NCBI GenBank assembly: GCA_963978895.1 | Contig: OZ022245.1 | Span: forward strand, 2,188,875-2,252,874 | Length of the DNA: 64,000 bases | From: Erpobdella octoculata | Lineage: Eukaryota; Annelida; Clitellata; Hirudinida; Erpobdellidae | Direction of reading: 5' to 3' | The notes under the pieces: generated by a model | The model's database searches: none | The model's input: the letters and a program-made list of their open reading frames with translations, nothing else | What the model was told of the DNA's origin: nothing | Program-made: the position numbers and the translations under genes | Part shown: one piece after another, positions 1 to 11,900 of the stretch | Position numbering within the stretch: position 1 is the first letter of the stretch | How the letters are laid out: every line of letters begins with the position of its first letter

Positions 1-113
1 CTTTCATGCAGTTTGCGACTCAAAACGGCCCATGGGCGATGTTGTGTTTTAGCTTGCGAAAAAGAAATATTTGACGCTTGGGAATATTTGCGCTAAAATT
101 AAAATATTCTAAT

Positions 114-262
114 ATTTTATTTATTTATTTATTTGTTTATTTATTTATTTATTTATCTATTTATTTATTTGTTCATTCGTTCGTTCGTTCGTTCGTTCAT
201 TCATTTATTCATTCAGTCATTCATTTATTTGTTTATTTATTTATTTATTTATTTAAATTTTT
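114..262. repeat. (TTTA)n / (TTCG)n microsatellite
   Basis: Tetranucleotide tract that changes from TTTA to TTCG/TTCA and back to TTTA. The open frame through it is a repeat artefact. Confidence 0.9.
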
Positions 263-644
263 TATTTAAATATTGAATAAAAAAATTTATATTTGTTATG
301 GTTTATTAAGTTTTCATTTAGTTAGTTTGAAAATGAAGATAACTCAACATTTAAATATTATAAACCAATTCCGTCAAGATGCCAAGAGTCATTACCCCAC
401 CGAGGACCCTAACAGCGACAGACATTAAATTATTAAGTTAAGAGCCCCCCTTCAAGCACATCGGTGTTTGACCCATGGCATGGCCCAGCACTTAAAGCAT
501 CAGGTAAAAAAATTAAAAAAAATATCGCGGAATCATCACGCAATTTAAAAAAATTATCATTTTATTAAATCGTTAATTAACTCACTTAGTGAATAATAAC
601 GCCATTAACTGAAAGAGATACACAATTACGAAAATATTTAAAAA
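263..644. other. AT-rich non-coding stretch
   Basis: AT-rich DNA with a short GC-richer patch around 370-500. I see no coding exon, RNA gene or recognisable element here. Confidence 0.5.
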
Positions 645-1000
645 AATAAAGATACTAAATAATAAAGATACTAAATAATAAAGATACTAAATAATAAAGA
701 TACTAAATAATAAAGATACTAAATAATAAAGATACTAAATAATAAAGATACTAAATAATAAAGATACTAAATAATAAAGATACTAAATAATAAAGATTCT
801 AAATAATAAAGATACTAAATAATAAAGATACTAAATAATAAAGATACTAAATAATAAAGATACTAAATAATAAAGATACTAAATAATAAAGATACTAAAT
901 AATAAAAATACTAAATAATAAAGATACTAAATAATAAAGATACTAAATAATAAAGATACTAAATAATAAAGATACTAAATAATAAAGATACCAAATAAAA
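645..1000. repeat. 16-bp minisatellite, about 22 units
   Basis: Head-to-tail copies of a 16-bp unit (AAAGATACTAAATAAT) with very few substitutions, for example one unit with GATTCT and one with AAAATAC. Degenerate units continue to about 1030. The low divergence suggests recent expansion or homogenisation. Confidence 0.95.
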
Positions 1001-1165
1001 CAGATACTAGATGATAAAACAGATACTTAATAATTGAGATACTTTTTAAATTCATATAAATATACGGAAGCATCAAAGATACTAAATAATAAAACACATG
1101 CGCAAGCACACACGCACACAGACATGCAAACAAAAAATAAACAAACCGATGGTAATTAAACGAGA

Positions 1166-1740
<575 letters not shown>

Positions 1741-1742
<2 letters not shown>

Positions 1743-2500
1743 GCAAGCATGCCAGACGTACGCCACCGCATAAATCAGCAGCATGGAAACGATAAGACGG
1801 ATTACCTGGTTACTCTGCTGTCTCCTCTCTTCTTCTTTTCCCGGTTTCCACTTTTATTTTTCCTTCGACACTTCGATTCAGCATCTTCCCGCCACCACCA
1901 CCACCGCTTTCACCACTTCCAGGACCGGCTCCACCGCCACCACCACCGGTACTAGCTGCAGCATCGCCGTCGTCTTTGCTTCTTTCAAACGGAGGCAATT
2001 AATAATCGAGCGACAGGTCCAATTATACGTAGCCGTGGCTCAGCTCCTTCGGTCGCTTCCGGCTCTTCTCGGCTATTCGGAGGAGTTGATGTAGTGCGCT
2101 CTTGCGCTCCTTAGCCGACGTGTTCACGCTTGTAGTAGACGGGTGCAGCGGGAATAAAAATTCAAGAAATCCTGATTTTCGTCAATTAAGTCCACGTAAT
2201 GAAGTTTCAACACAGAGTTGCAAGTAGTTTTTGTTTAATTATTCAATTATTTAACTGTTCAATTATTTTATTATTAAATTATTTATTATTTATTATTGAT
2301 TTAAGACATTCGATGCAAAACCTGGTTTTAAAATTTCAAAAAGCGAAGAAAATTTTTTTTCGAGAGAAAAAAATGATTGAAGTGAGAAGAAGAAGAAAAT
2401 GGCAGCCTTGCCGCGCTTTTCGCTCTCTCGCGGGTTCGAGACGCGCCGCAGGTGCTTTTATCCGGCGAAGATTCGTTAATGGATGTGCAAACACACACAC
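1741..2500. other. Non-repetitive stretch with possible minus-strand exon
   Basis: No secure gene. Between about 2030 and 2160 the minus strand has a short open frame with a Lys/Arg-rich, helix-like peptide (contains ALHQLLRIAEKSRKR) ending at a GTATAA that could be a splice donor. A Gly-rich minus-strand frame lies at 1810-1998. Neither matches a family I recognise. Confidence 0.25.
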
Positions 2501-2512
2501 ACCAGGCCGTGG

Positions 2513-2560
2513 TAATGGTGGTGGTAATGGTCATGGTTATGGTGATGGTAATGGTGGTGG

Positions 2561-2651
<91 letters not shown>

Positions 2652-2790
2652 CGTGGTGGTGGTGGTGATAATGATAACGATGATGATGATGATGATGATG
2701 ATGGTGGTGATGATGATGGTGGTGGTGGTGGTGATGATGGTGGTGGTGGTGGTGGTGGTAGCGGTGATGATGGTGCTGACGATGACGATA
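2513..2790. repeat. (GAT)n / (GGT)n compound microsatellite
   Basis: Interleaved GAT and GGT trinucleotide blocks. The apparent poly-Asp/Gly and poly-Met frames are repeat artefacts. Confidence 0.93.
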
Positions 2791-3049
2791 GCGATAATGG
2801 TATCGTGACTATAATGGCTGGAGCATGCGTGCATCAAAGGCGTTGTACGCGATTATGTTTTGAGCGACTTTTCAAAATATTCTTTTTCTTTGATTGAGAG
2901 AGCGAAAAACTGAATGGAATGGTGATTGATGGACCAAGCGTACGGACGGAGCGGATGGATGTTGTTTTAGAAACATCAGTCCGCAACGTCCATTTAAATG
3001 TTTGTAGTGATATATGTACGATGCTGCTTTGAAAAACTTTCGCGAGGAT

Positions 3050-3395
3050 ATATGGATAAATGGATGGATGCATGGATGGATGGATGGACGGATGGATAAA
3101 TGGATGGATGGACGGACGGATGGATGGACAGACGGACAAATGGATGGACAGACAGACGGACAAATATAAAAAAAAATATATAAAAAATATGGTTGGAGGA
3201 AAAGATAAATTAGCGGATTTAAAAATAAGTTGGCGAAATTGAATGGGCTTGAAATAAATAAGTAAATAATGAGTGGATGGGTAGAGGAAGGGATGGATGG
3301 ATGTACGGACGGACGGACGGAGGGATGGATTAACGGACGGACGGATGGAAGGACGGACGGACGGACGGATGGACGGATGAATGGAGAAACAAGCA
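3050..3395. repeat. (GGAT)n / (GGAC)n tetranucleotide tracts
   Basis: Two tetranucleotide blocks (3050-3165 and 3275-3395) built from GGAT and GGAC units, separated by about 110 bp of AT-rich sequence. Confidence 0.92.
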
Positions 3396-3892
3396 AAAGA
3401 GCGAACAAATGGAGGGTGAAATTATTAATTTTTTTAGTTCTTTTAGAACGTTCTTTTTTTAATTTTTAAAAAATATAATTAAGTTTAAAAATTATAAATT
3501 TTCTTTCAGAAAGAGAAGAAAAAGCTATGATATAGTGGAAAAGATGAAAAAAGAGAAGATGAATGAAAAATTGAGAGAGAAAGAAAAACAGAGAAAGAGA
3601 GAGCAAGAGAAAGAGACAATAAGAGAAAAAGAGAGAGTCTTGGGCGTCATTTTCGGGGGGGGGCAGAAGAAAATTCGTCCCCACGGACTTTTATGTAACA
3701 AAGTTAAGAGGAGTACTTTGAAGGTTTTTTTAGAAAATTGCTATGACCCCCTTGCTCATTACCTATTCTTGGAAGAAAAGTTTGCTATTATAATGATAAA
3801 ATCTTGGAACGTGGACCCCCTTTCGATATGTATCCCCCTCGTGGTTTTGTTCCCACTTCCCCCATATTTCGTACCAGGAAAATACGCCTCTG

Positions 3893-3923
3893 GTGAGAGA
3901 ACGAGAAAGAGAGAGAGGGAGAG

Positions 3924-4007
<84 letters not shown>

Positions 4008-4190
4008 TCTCTCTCCATTCCTAGTGACGTGTTGATAACTGGAAACCGTGCACCGAACAAGCAAGCAGCGTTGATGTAAAATCGATCGGAGGCGAAGAGA
4101 GAGGAAAGGAAAGGAGAAAGAGAGAGAGAAAAAAGAGAGAGAGAGAAAAGGAGAGAGAGAAAGGAGAAAGAGAGAGAGAGAGAGAGAGAT
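3893..4190. repeat. (GA)n tracts
   Basis: A long GA dinucleotide run (about 3893-4008) and a degenerate GA-rich block (4095-4190), separated by about 85 bp of unique DNA. Confidence 0.93.
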
Positions 4191-4419
4191 AGCTTGCGGT
4201 TCGTGCGGTTGCGTCTCTTGCGTCCGACGCCGCTCGCTGCGGTTTGTCTCTGCGTACTTGAATGCCTCTCCTCTTTTTTTCCCACTTGCTCGGACGCGAC
4301 TCGTCCGTTCATCTCCTACTCCTGTGAGCAAGTGCTCTTGCTGATATATAGGCTTTCCAGATAATTTCATTCTTGTCGCTCTGTTGTTCTCTAGTTTGTT
4401 CGTTCTTTTTTTTCCAGTC

Positions 4420-4880
4420 ATATATTCGTTCGTTCGTTCGCTCGTTCATCTATTCATCCATCCATCCATACATCTATCCACCCATCCTTCTATTAATTCA
4501 TTTATTCATTCATTCAATCGCTCGTTCGTTCATTCGTTCGTTCGTTCGTTCGTTCGTTCGTTCGTTCGTTCGTTCGTTCGTTCGTTCGTTCGTTCGTTCG
4601 TTCGTTCGTTCGTTCGTTCGTTCGTTCGTTCGTTCGTTCGTTCGTTCGTTCGTTCGTTCGTTCGTTCGTTCGTTCGTTCGTTCGTTCGTTCGTTCGTTCG
4701 TTCGTTCGTTCGTTCGTTCGTTCGTTCGTTCGTTCGTTCGTTCGTTCGTTCGTTCGTTCGTTCGTTCGTTCGTTCGTTCGTTCGTTCGTTCGTTCGTTCG
4801 TTCGTTCGTTCGTTCGTTCGTTCGTTCGTTCGTTCGTTCGTTCGTTCGCTTGTTCGTTCGTTCGTTCGTTCGTTCGTCAA
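4420..4880. repeat. (TTCG)n microsatellite
   Basis: More than 300 bp of almost perfect TTCG repeat, flanked by TTCA/ATCC variants. The tetranucleotide leaves several frames open on both strands. None is a gene. Confidence 0.96.
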
Positions 4881-5149
4881 TCCATCCATCCATCAATTCA
4901 TTCATTTATTCATTCAATAGCGTGATCTGATGTTTATTTGCTTTCATCATTATTATTTGTTTTGTTATTAATTATCGATGTAATTAATTCATTCTTGTTT
5001 ATCTTAGGATGCTACTGCGCTCCTTCGTTCAATCAATTAATTATTCATGCGACTGCTCATTAGATCAATCGTTAAATTATATCTATTCAGTAATTTGTGT
5101 AGTAATTCATTTGTATTATCGCTCGCTCAACCTCTCATCCGTCCCTCCG

Positions 5150-5450
5150 TCTGTACGTTTGTCTCTTTGTTTGTTTGTTTGTCTGTTTGTTTGTCTGTTT
5201 GTCTGTTTGTATGTTTGTATGTTTGTATGTATGTATGTATGTATGTTTGTATGTATGTATGTATGTATGTATGTATGTATGTTTGTCTGTTTGTCAGTTT
5301 ATTGTCTGTTTGTCTGTCTGTCTGTTTGTTTGTTGGTTTGTCTGTCTGTCTGTCTGTTCGTCCGTCTGTCTGTTTGTCTGTCTCTCTGTTTGTCAGTTTG
5401 GCTATTTATCAGTTTGTCTAATTGTTTGTTTGTTTGTCTGTTTTTTTGTC
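5150..5450. repeat. (TTTG/TCTG)n and (TATG)n compound tract
   Basis: Tetranucleotide tract with TTTG and TCTG blocks around a TATG core (about 5210-5282). Confidence 0.93.
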
Positions 5451-5815
5451 CATCGGTTCGTTCAACCGTTCTCTAGTACGCTGTATCACTTGTTCCGGAA
5501 AAACTTACCACCACCTCCCTCCCACCTCCCTCCTACCTCTCTCCCTCCGGTTGTTTTATTACAGCACTGCAAACCCACTAAATGTCGGCTACTTGTCCGC
5601 AAACGACCGTACATGGAAATCCGGGAGCTGAGCCGGTTCTCAATAAAAATTCACCGCACTTTCTATCTTACAAACAAGCTCGAATCGGTTTTTCATTTGT
5701 TTCGGAATTTATAAAAAAAAATTATTTTCTTTAATTATTCTTTTAATATTCCGTTTAATTTATAAAAAAAAAACTGTTCACCATTTTGAATCTTTGTTTC
5801 TTTCGTTTACCTCTT

Positions 5816-5937
5816 CCTTTCTTCGTTTGTCATCCTACCTTTCTTCATTTGTCATCCTAACTTTCTTTATTTGTCATCATACCTTTCTTCGTTTGTCATC
5901 CTACCTTTCTTCGTTTGTCATCATACCTTTCTTCATA
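5816..5937. repeat. 22-bp minisatellite, about 5.5 units
   Basis: Imperfect head-to-tail copies of a 22-bp pyrimidine-rich unit containing CTTTCTTCGTTTGTCATC. Confidence 0.85.
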
Positions 5938-6234
5938 CGATTCCTCTTTCGTACATTATTAGCATCGTAAGGAGAGCTCATCATCGTCACGACTTCCTCG
6001 CTAGAACAGACTATAATTAAGAGCCACGGGGCACAGCCCTTGTCTCGTATTTATGTAGAGAGACAGATAGCTCCTATACAGGTGAAGCAGAAATACTTTT
6101 CTTTTGTATTTCCCACTTGGAGTAAGTGAACTTGCTTGATCTCTCTCCAAGAAGGTTGTGGAATAGACATGGAAAAAGAAAGAGTGAGAGTGAGAAAGGA
6201 AAAAGAGGGGAGAGAGGAAAAGATAAAAAACAGT

Positions 6235-6236
6235 AT

Positions 6237-6329
<93 letters not shown>

Positions 6330-6402
6330 TGTGTGCGTGTGCGGGTGAATGTGGGTGTGTGTGCGGGTGGGTGTGGGTGTGTGTGTATGTGTGTGTGTGT
6401 GT
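6235..6402. repeat. (GT)n microsatellite
   Basis: GT dinucleotide tract of about 90 bp of pure repeat, followed by GT with GGGTG interruptions and then GA-rich DNA. Confidence 0.95.
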
Positions 6403-7190
6403 GAAAAAGAGGGAGAAAGAGAGAGAGAAAGAAAGAAATGGGAAATAGTGAGAAAAAGATGGAGGATGAAAGGAAAAAAGACAGTCTTGTTGTGATACAT
6501 TCAGGTCTTTATTCTTATTTCATTCTTGTTATGATTTAATGCAGCAAAACAAAATTTCTCACCTAAAAAGGCAAAGCTGAGAAAAGAAGAAAAAAAAATT
6601 GAAGGATTTTTTTCAATGCAACCGTAATCATCGCAGGTCAAGCACAACACTCTCCACGATTGGTCTCCGAGTTTGCTCACGTGACCTATGATTTTAAATC
6701 CGTTTGTGACGTTACGTCATGTACGTGTAAGTGTGTGTGTGTGTGTGTGTGTGGGCATAATGTGGTGTCATGTCTGTACTTAGTGCACGAGAAAAAAATG
6801 AATAACTAGTTCAATTAGTTCAACTGGTTTGTAAAAAATAGCTTTTAAATGTGCTAACCTCCACTGATTCTACGTAGAAAATTCATTTTAAATGTATAGG
6901 CTGATTTTAAGAGAGACACCTCTGGGTACTTATACCTTGTCAGTATATATAACAATAAAAACAGAGCAGATCAGGTTGGCTCGTAGTTTAAAAGTGTAGT
7001 GAGCTAATTTTGGTATACCCTTGGACAAACAAACAAACAGACAGCCATGAAAGCAAGTTGAAAAAAACCATATATGAGAAGGGAATTGTGATGTCATACG
7101 CCAAATCGATGAAACTGAACTTAAGTTACTTAGGCAGAAAATTGTGTACGTCAAGTAAAACTCTCTCAATCAACTCCTGGTTTGTAATAA
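6403..7190. other. Non-coding stretch, no gene seen
   Basis: GA-rich DNA, a short (GT)n at about 6731-6755 and AT-rich unique sequence. Only short open frames with no recognisable motif are present. Confidence 0.4.
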
Positions 7191-7193
7191 ACT

Positions 7194-7740
7194 AGCAGTG
7201 CCCGTCGCGGCTTCGCTCGCTGGAAATTAGAGAATTCGAACAGTGCATCGGCCATATTAATCCATAGTAGAGTAATACACGGACCGGTCCGTCGACAACT
7301 TGGCCCGGCCCGTCTCATAAGCCATTATTCCAGGCTGAATTGCAAAACTTTCGAATTTTTATATCTTAGAGTTTCTAATCAAATATTCTTTTTCTCCACC
7401 TCACATTTGAGGTCCTGGAAACCAAATTATCAAAAATTGGTAAAACACGTATAACTTTGTTTTTCGAGTCGATACTAAATGCTAATCTTTACATCTGTAG
7501 CACCTACAGTTTTTGAGTAGCAGTTATTTAAAAAAAACAATTACCCTATTTCCACTCCACACTTGAGGCTCTGGAAACCAAATTTTCAAAATATGGTGAA
7601 ACACGTACTCTTTTATTTATTAAAAAGAATCTAGATACCAAATTTAAAAACCTTCTCATTTTTGGTTTTTGAGATATGCGTTGTTTTAGAAAAAAAATTG
7701 TTTTCCTCTTTCTCCCCTTAGGAGCAAATTTTTAAAAACC
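7194..7740 (+). repeat. Dispersed repeat with LINE-tail-like head
   Basis: Begins with a GC-rich phrase (CAGTGCCCGTCGCGGCTTCG) of the kind found at the ends of many invertebrate non-LTR or Penelope-like elements. It is followed by AT-rich DNA in which similar phrases about overly long A/T runs and ACACGTA recur twice (about 7440 and 7590). No reverse transcriptase is readable, so this is a remnant of uncertain class. Confidence 0.4.
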
Positions 7741-7902
7741 CTCGCTTCCATTAAAAAGTCTCAGAAAAACAACTCAATGACCAAATTTATTTTTAATCAA
7801 TAAATTATGTTTTATCATTCATTTTACGTTAATGCTGAAAATTACCGCTTGGCTAGTCTGGAAGTTGGTTAGTTACAACTTTTTTTCTTTTTTTTTATAA
7901 TA

Positions 7903-8713
7903 GTTTATAGTCCTTTACACCAAGTGTTTTAAGACTCTAATGGCTGTATGTAGGAAGAACTTAAGTACTTCCTGTCGTGGATCAGAATTTGATCCTTTTT
8001 ACTTTTCCTTCCTCCTTTCTCCAGGCTTGGGACCGGCTCGCAATAAGCGAGGCGGAGTTTATTAGTTACAACTTAATTACAACGTTTTTATTAGGTCACT
8101 TATTTGTTTGAGACGGTGTCTGTCCGCGAATATAGAATTAAATTAAAATGTTACATACATACTGCACATAGATGTCTTTTCCCGCTTGCTCTCACGCTCC
8201 CGGTCGCTTTCCCACTTTTCGACCACCTAGAGCTTGTATTTAGGTTACAATCTCTGTTTGTGTGTGTGTGTGTGGCTTTCTCTGTAAGCAAATCTTGCAA
8301 GTAAAATTTAACCAGCTTTTTGACTAGCTAGGAGTCTGAAACTTTAAGCATAGCTTTATATTGGATGACAATACATGATTCAAAAAAAACTTTATTTGAA
8401 CATCATTCAATTAAAAAAAATCTTTATTTGAACATCATTCGCATTTCTAAATCGAGTGCATTTGAAATAAAAGTTTGTGTTGAAAAACTCGTTTTTTGCT
8501 TTACTTGTTAACATCTAACGTTTAACATCTACTAGTCGTTAAAATTCAATTCCGCCTTGCTTTTGCAAGCCAGTCCCAAGCCTATAAAAAAGGATGGAAA
8601 ATTTAAACGGATCAAATTATGATCCACAACAGGAAGTACTTAGGTGCTTCCAACATACAGCCATTTCAGTCTTAAAACACTTGGTGTAAGGGACTATAAA
8701 GTTTATAGTCTTT
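7903..8713. repeat. Inverted pair of a dispersed repeat
   Basis: Left arm 7903-8058 and right arm 8549-8713 are reverse complements with substitutions and small indels. Shared cores are TTACACCAAGTGTTTTAAGA, TACTTCCTG and AGGCTTGGGAC. A third copy, in the orientation of the right arm, is at 53385-53510. The intervening DNA shows no gene. Confidence 0.8.
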
Positions 8714-8825
8714 GTCGTATAAACTGTTAAAATAAAATAAAAAAACAGTTATTAAAAGTTAAATCGATATTTCTAGCGATGAACACATTTTTCAATCCAA
8801 AAAAAAACAACGTTGGGAAAAATGG

Positions 8826-8906
8826 TCAGATTGAGAATTCGGCGTATCCGCATCCCAGAGACACTCCCTCTTGGTCGACGATCCAGGCTTTCGTCTTGTA
8901 TTTTCC
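8826..8906 (-). CDS. ML-domain gene, exon 4 (terminal)
   Basis: The acceptor is GAACAG with a weak pyrimidine tract but a CTAAC branch-like motif just upstream. 27 codons encode the last ML strands (GKYKTKAW, LGCGY) and end in TGA at 8828-8826. Confidence 0.75.
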   Translation of the reverse strand, partial: GKYKTKAWIVDQEGVSLGCGYAEFSI

Positions 8907-11900
8907 CTGTTCGTTGTTAGTCGAAGAATTGTGTATGAGTATCAATCGATTTAAGCGTGTAATACAATATTTCAATTGAAGTATCTCGAAACAACTGTTT
9001 AAGCAATGATTTATTTATCAAATTAATTATATTTATATGCATAAACTATATTAATTTTTGTCAATAATTTTTTATGGATTTTAGGATATTTTTTGATGAC
9101 CTAGATATACTTAACAAATTAGAAATAATATACTAAAATTTAGAAAAAAAAATTCTACAAAGATTTAAAAAAAAAATAAATTTCAAAGCAACCGCTGAAC
9201 TTTTCAGTGAACTGCCATAAAAACTAGCGAACAATTTAAAAACACTTAAACACCTCCTTCCGTTATATTACCGAGCAGTTCATTCGCCTTTATTGCTCTC
9301 TGTCCCTTAGGCGTAGGGGAGCTTTGTGCGGTGGGGGGCAAGTCTGGTCAGCCTGAGAAAATAATAGAAATCTAATTTTTTTAAAACCCTCTTTTTATTT
9401 TTCTCAAAAAAAGCTGATAACACAGGGAAGTATTCCAAGGTGCTTTACCTAAACATTTTCCAAACTCTATTTTCATTTTCCTCCGCTTGCCTAAAAAATT
9501 AGTAACCTACTCAAATTTTGGGGCTTTTGCCACCCTGCCCCCGGTCTTCTACCCCTATGCTCTGCCTTCGGGGTGTTTTCTGTTTAGACGCTATTAATGA
9601 ACTTGGACCTTAAACCTGATAATATTTTTTTTTGAAAATTGTCAAAAAAATTTTTTTGACAATTTTCACGAAAAAGAATCGGTTGTCGCAGGAGTTGACG
9701 AAAAATATTTTCGATCCATCCCGCGCTGGTGTTCAATAAGGGCTCCAAAGCAAGTTTGAAGCAACCAATAGAAGGATGATGGGTTTAAAAAAGAAGTATA
9801 CGGCCAAACTATATAGGGCAAACCACAATAAACAAATCAATATAATTCATTACAAAATTACTAAAAAAAAAGATTTTTGCTTATATAATCCAGTCCCCAA
9901 TTACCTTATGGTAGCTACAAACCATGGACTCCTAAATAAAAGCTAAATATAGTCCATGCTACAAACCTTCGGCAAGTAGTTTGGTATTTTGATCTGCTTG
10001 ACAAATTTCCTCCTGCCCCTTCTGACGGGACAAACAAAGGCTTTCTTCGCCTCCTCCTCTTCCATGGTGCACAAGTCCCAGTTGCTGCTGTACAACTCGT
10101 TGAGGTTGTACATGGCTGTCAGATACAGTTTTCCCCCGGTGATGTCGCGGGCTAAAAGAAAAACATCAACTAAACGAATAGGTTATTGGCAGGGGCGTTA
10201 TTTGGGGGCAAGGGATTTTTGAAAAAATATAAAACATTCTAAAAAATATTTAAAAACGTTTTAGATCATTTTTAGATAATGTACCTCGGGCTGCCCCCTC
10301 CCCCAATGTAATGTTTGGGTGTTTAGAAACTTTAGCCCCCCCCACCCCCAAGGAATTGCTGAAATCACGATCTTGGTGATTGGTCGATTGATTAAACAAT
10401 TTATTTACTTGATTCAATGTCCATTTTTCCTCTGAGTTGATCAGAATTATTTTTACTATCCATCCTCACGTATTTTTCCTCATAATTTTGCCCCCATCTA
10501 TTCTCCTCCTCCTATTTTCCCTCATCTTGTCTCACTTCCGATCTCTCCCTCTCTCTCTCTCTCTCTCTGTCTGTCTCTCTTTCCTTTTCCGACGCCTCTT
10601 TTTTCTCTCTCTTTCCATCTATCCCCGCTTTCTCTCTCCTAACGAGCTTATTACTATTAATGATCGCAATAAGTGGCAAAAAGCTCTCGCCGTAAGGTGA
10701 TTTGCAAGCCGTCCCGGCGGCGGTTTTTTATCATCCTTGAAGATATTGTAGATTCTATCGCAAATGCAGTGATTTCAGTTGTAGATTGAAATCTTTCAAG
10801 AATCTTAATTAACTCAGAAAGCCTTGGAAGCAATTTGTTTTGAAAACAAGTGAATTCCAATAACAGTTTTTATTAACCACGCTCTCAAGATTACCAGAAA
10901 ATGAGGTAGTTGTAAGTACATATTTCCAAATATTTTCTAAAACTTCATCTATATTTATTTTTCTGAAAAAAAATGGAAAATCCTCGGGGAGCAACGGTTT
11001 CCCCAGCCTCCTCAAAAACTTTTTTCTAAAACTTCCCCCATATTAATTTTTCTACAAAAAATAATAAATCCTTTGGCAGCCAACGGCCACCCCCCCCCCC
11101 CAATTGTTTCTAAATCTATATCATTTTTAAAAGAAAACAGTAAGCAACATATATAAAATGAACAAAATATATTAAAATTATATAAATCAATTCTTTAAGT
11201 CACAGGATTGTAAGTGCTTGACTAGATTAGTAGGGAAGTAAACTTTGGATGCGAATTTGTGAATTTCATTCCTGCTGCAGCTGTCTGAAAGTCTGTCGAT
11301 TTAGTTTTTTTTCTCACTAAGCTCTATTAAATACGTACCAGAATTAATTGCGTTCTACTAAGAACGACTGCATTTTTGTCTCGAAATGAATATAGGGGTA
11401 GTGAGGGGTAACATGTGCACCAGTTTTACACCTGAGGTGGGCATGGGTCCGGTTTTGGCGACCCAACCCAACCAATCCCGACCCAACCCATGTTACATTA
11501 GAGTACTGCTGTTGTGCACCCTGAATCAATGTCAATAGACGTTTTTGAATCGTACATTGGTGGTATATTACTGTTAATTACTTGTGTCGATCGATGTCGA
11601 ATGAAAGGGCAGTAATATTGATGGAATACAACTCAATTTAGACAGATAAATGTATCATGCAAGCCGTACTCACTTCATGTGAAAACAAACTAAACAACAT
11701 ATTGAAAATTGATTAACCAGAGAAAGAAATTACATTTGGGGTTAGCATTTATGACCTTGTATGAACTCCGCCATGTCCATCCGTGTACAGTATCACACGT
11801 ATTTTAAACCGAAACAATCCCCAAACCTTTGAACCATTATCCCCCTCCTCGAGAAAAAAAACCTCCTCACCAAGGGTCACGTTGAGGTAGGTTCTCGAGG

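Noticed and set aside
645..1000. CRISPR-like regular repeat
   Set aside because: Contiguous 16-bp tandem units without unique spacers, in an animal genome; a minisatellite.
4373..4930. Apparent proteins rich in SFVR and NERT repeats
   Set aside because: Products of a TTCG tetranucleotide tract that leaves several frames open on both strands.
10192..10375. Second hAT-like element starting GGCAGGGGCGTTATTTG
   Set aside because: The left end resembles hAT termini, but I could not find a matching right end or target duplication.
11400..11520. Further copy of the AGAGTACTGCAC foldback family
   Set aside because: AGAGTACTGC and CCCGACCC phrases are present, but their order and orientation do not match the other copies well enough.
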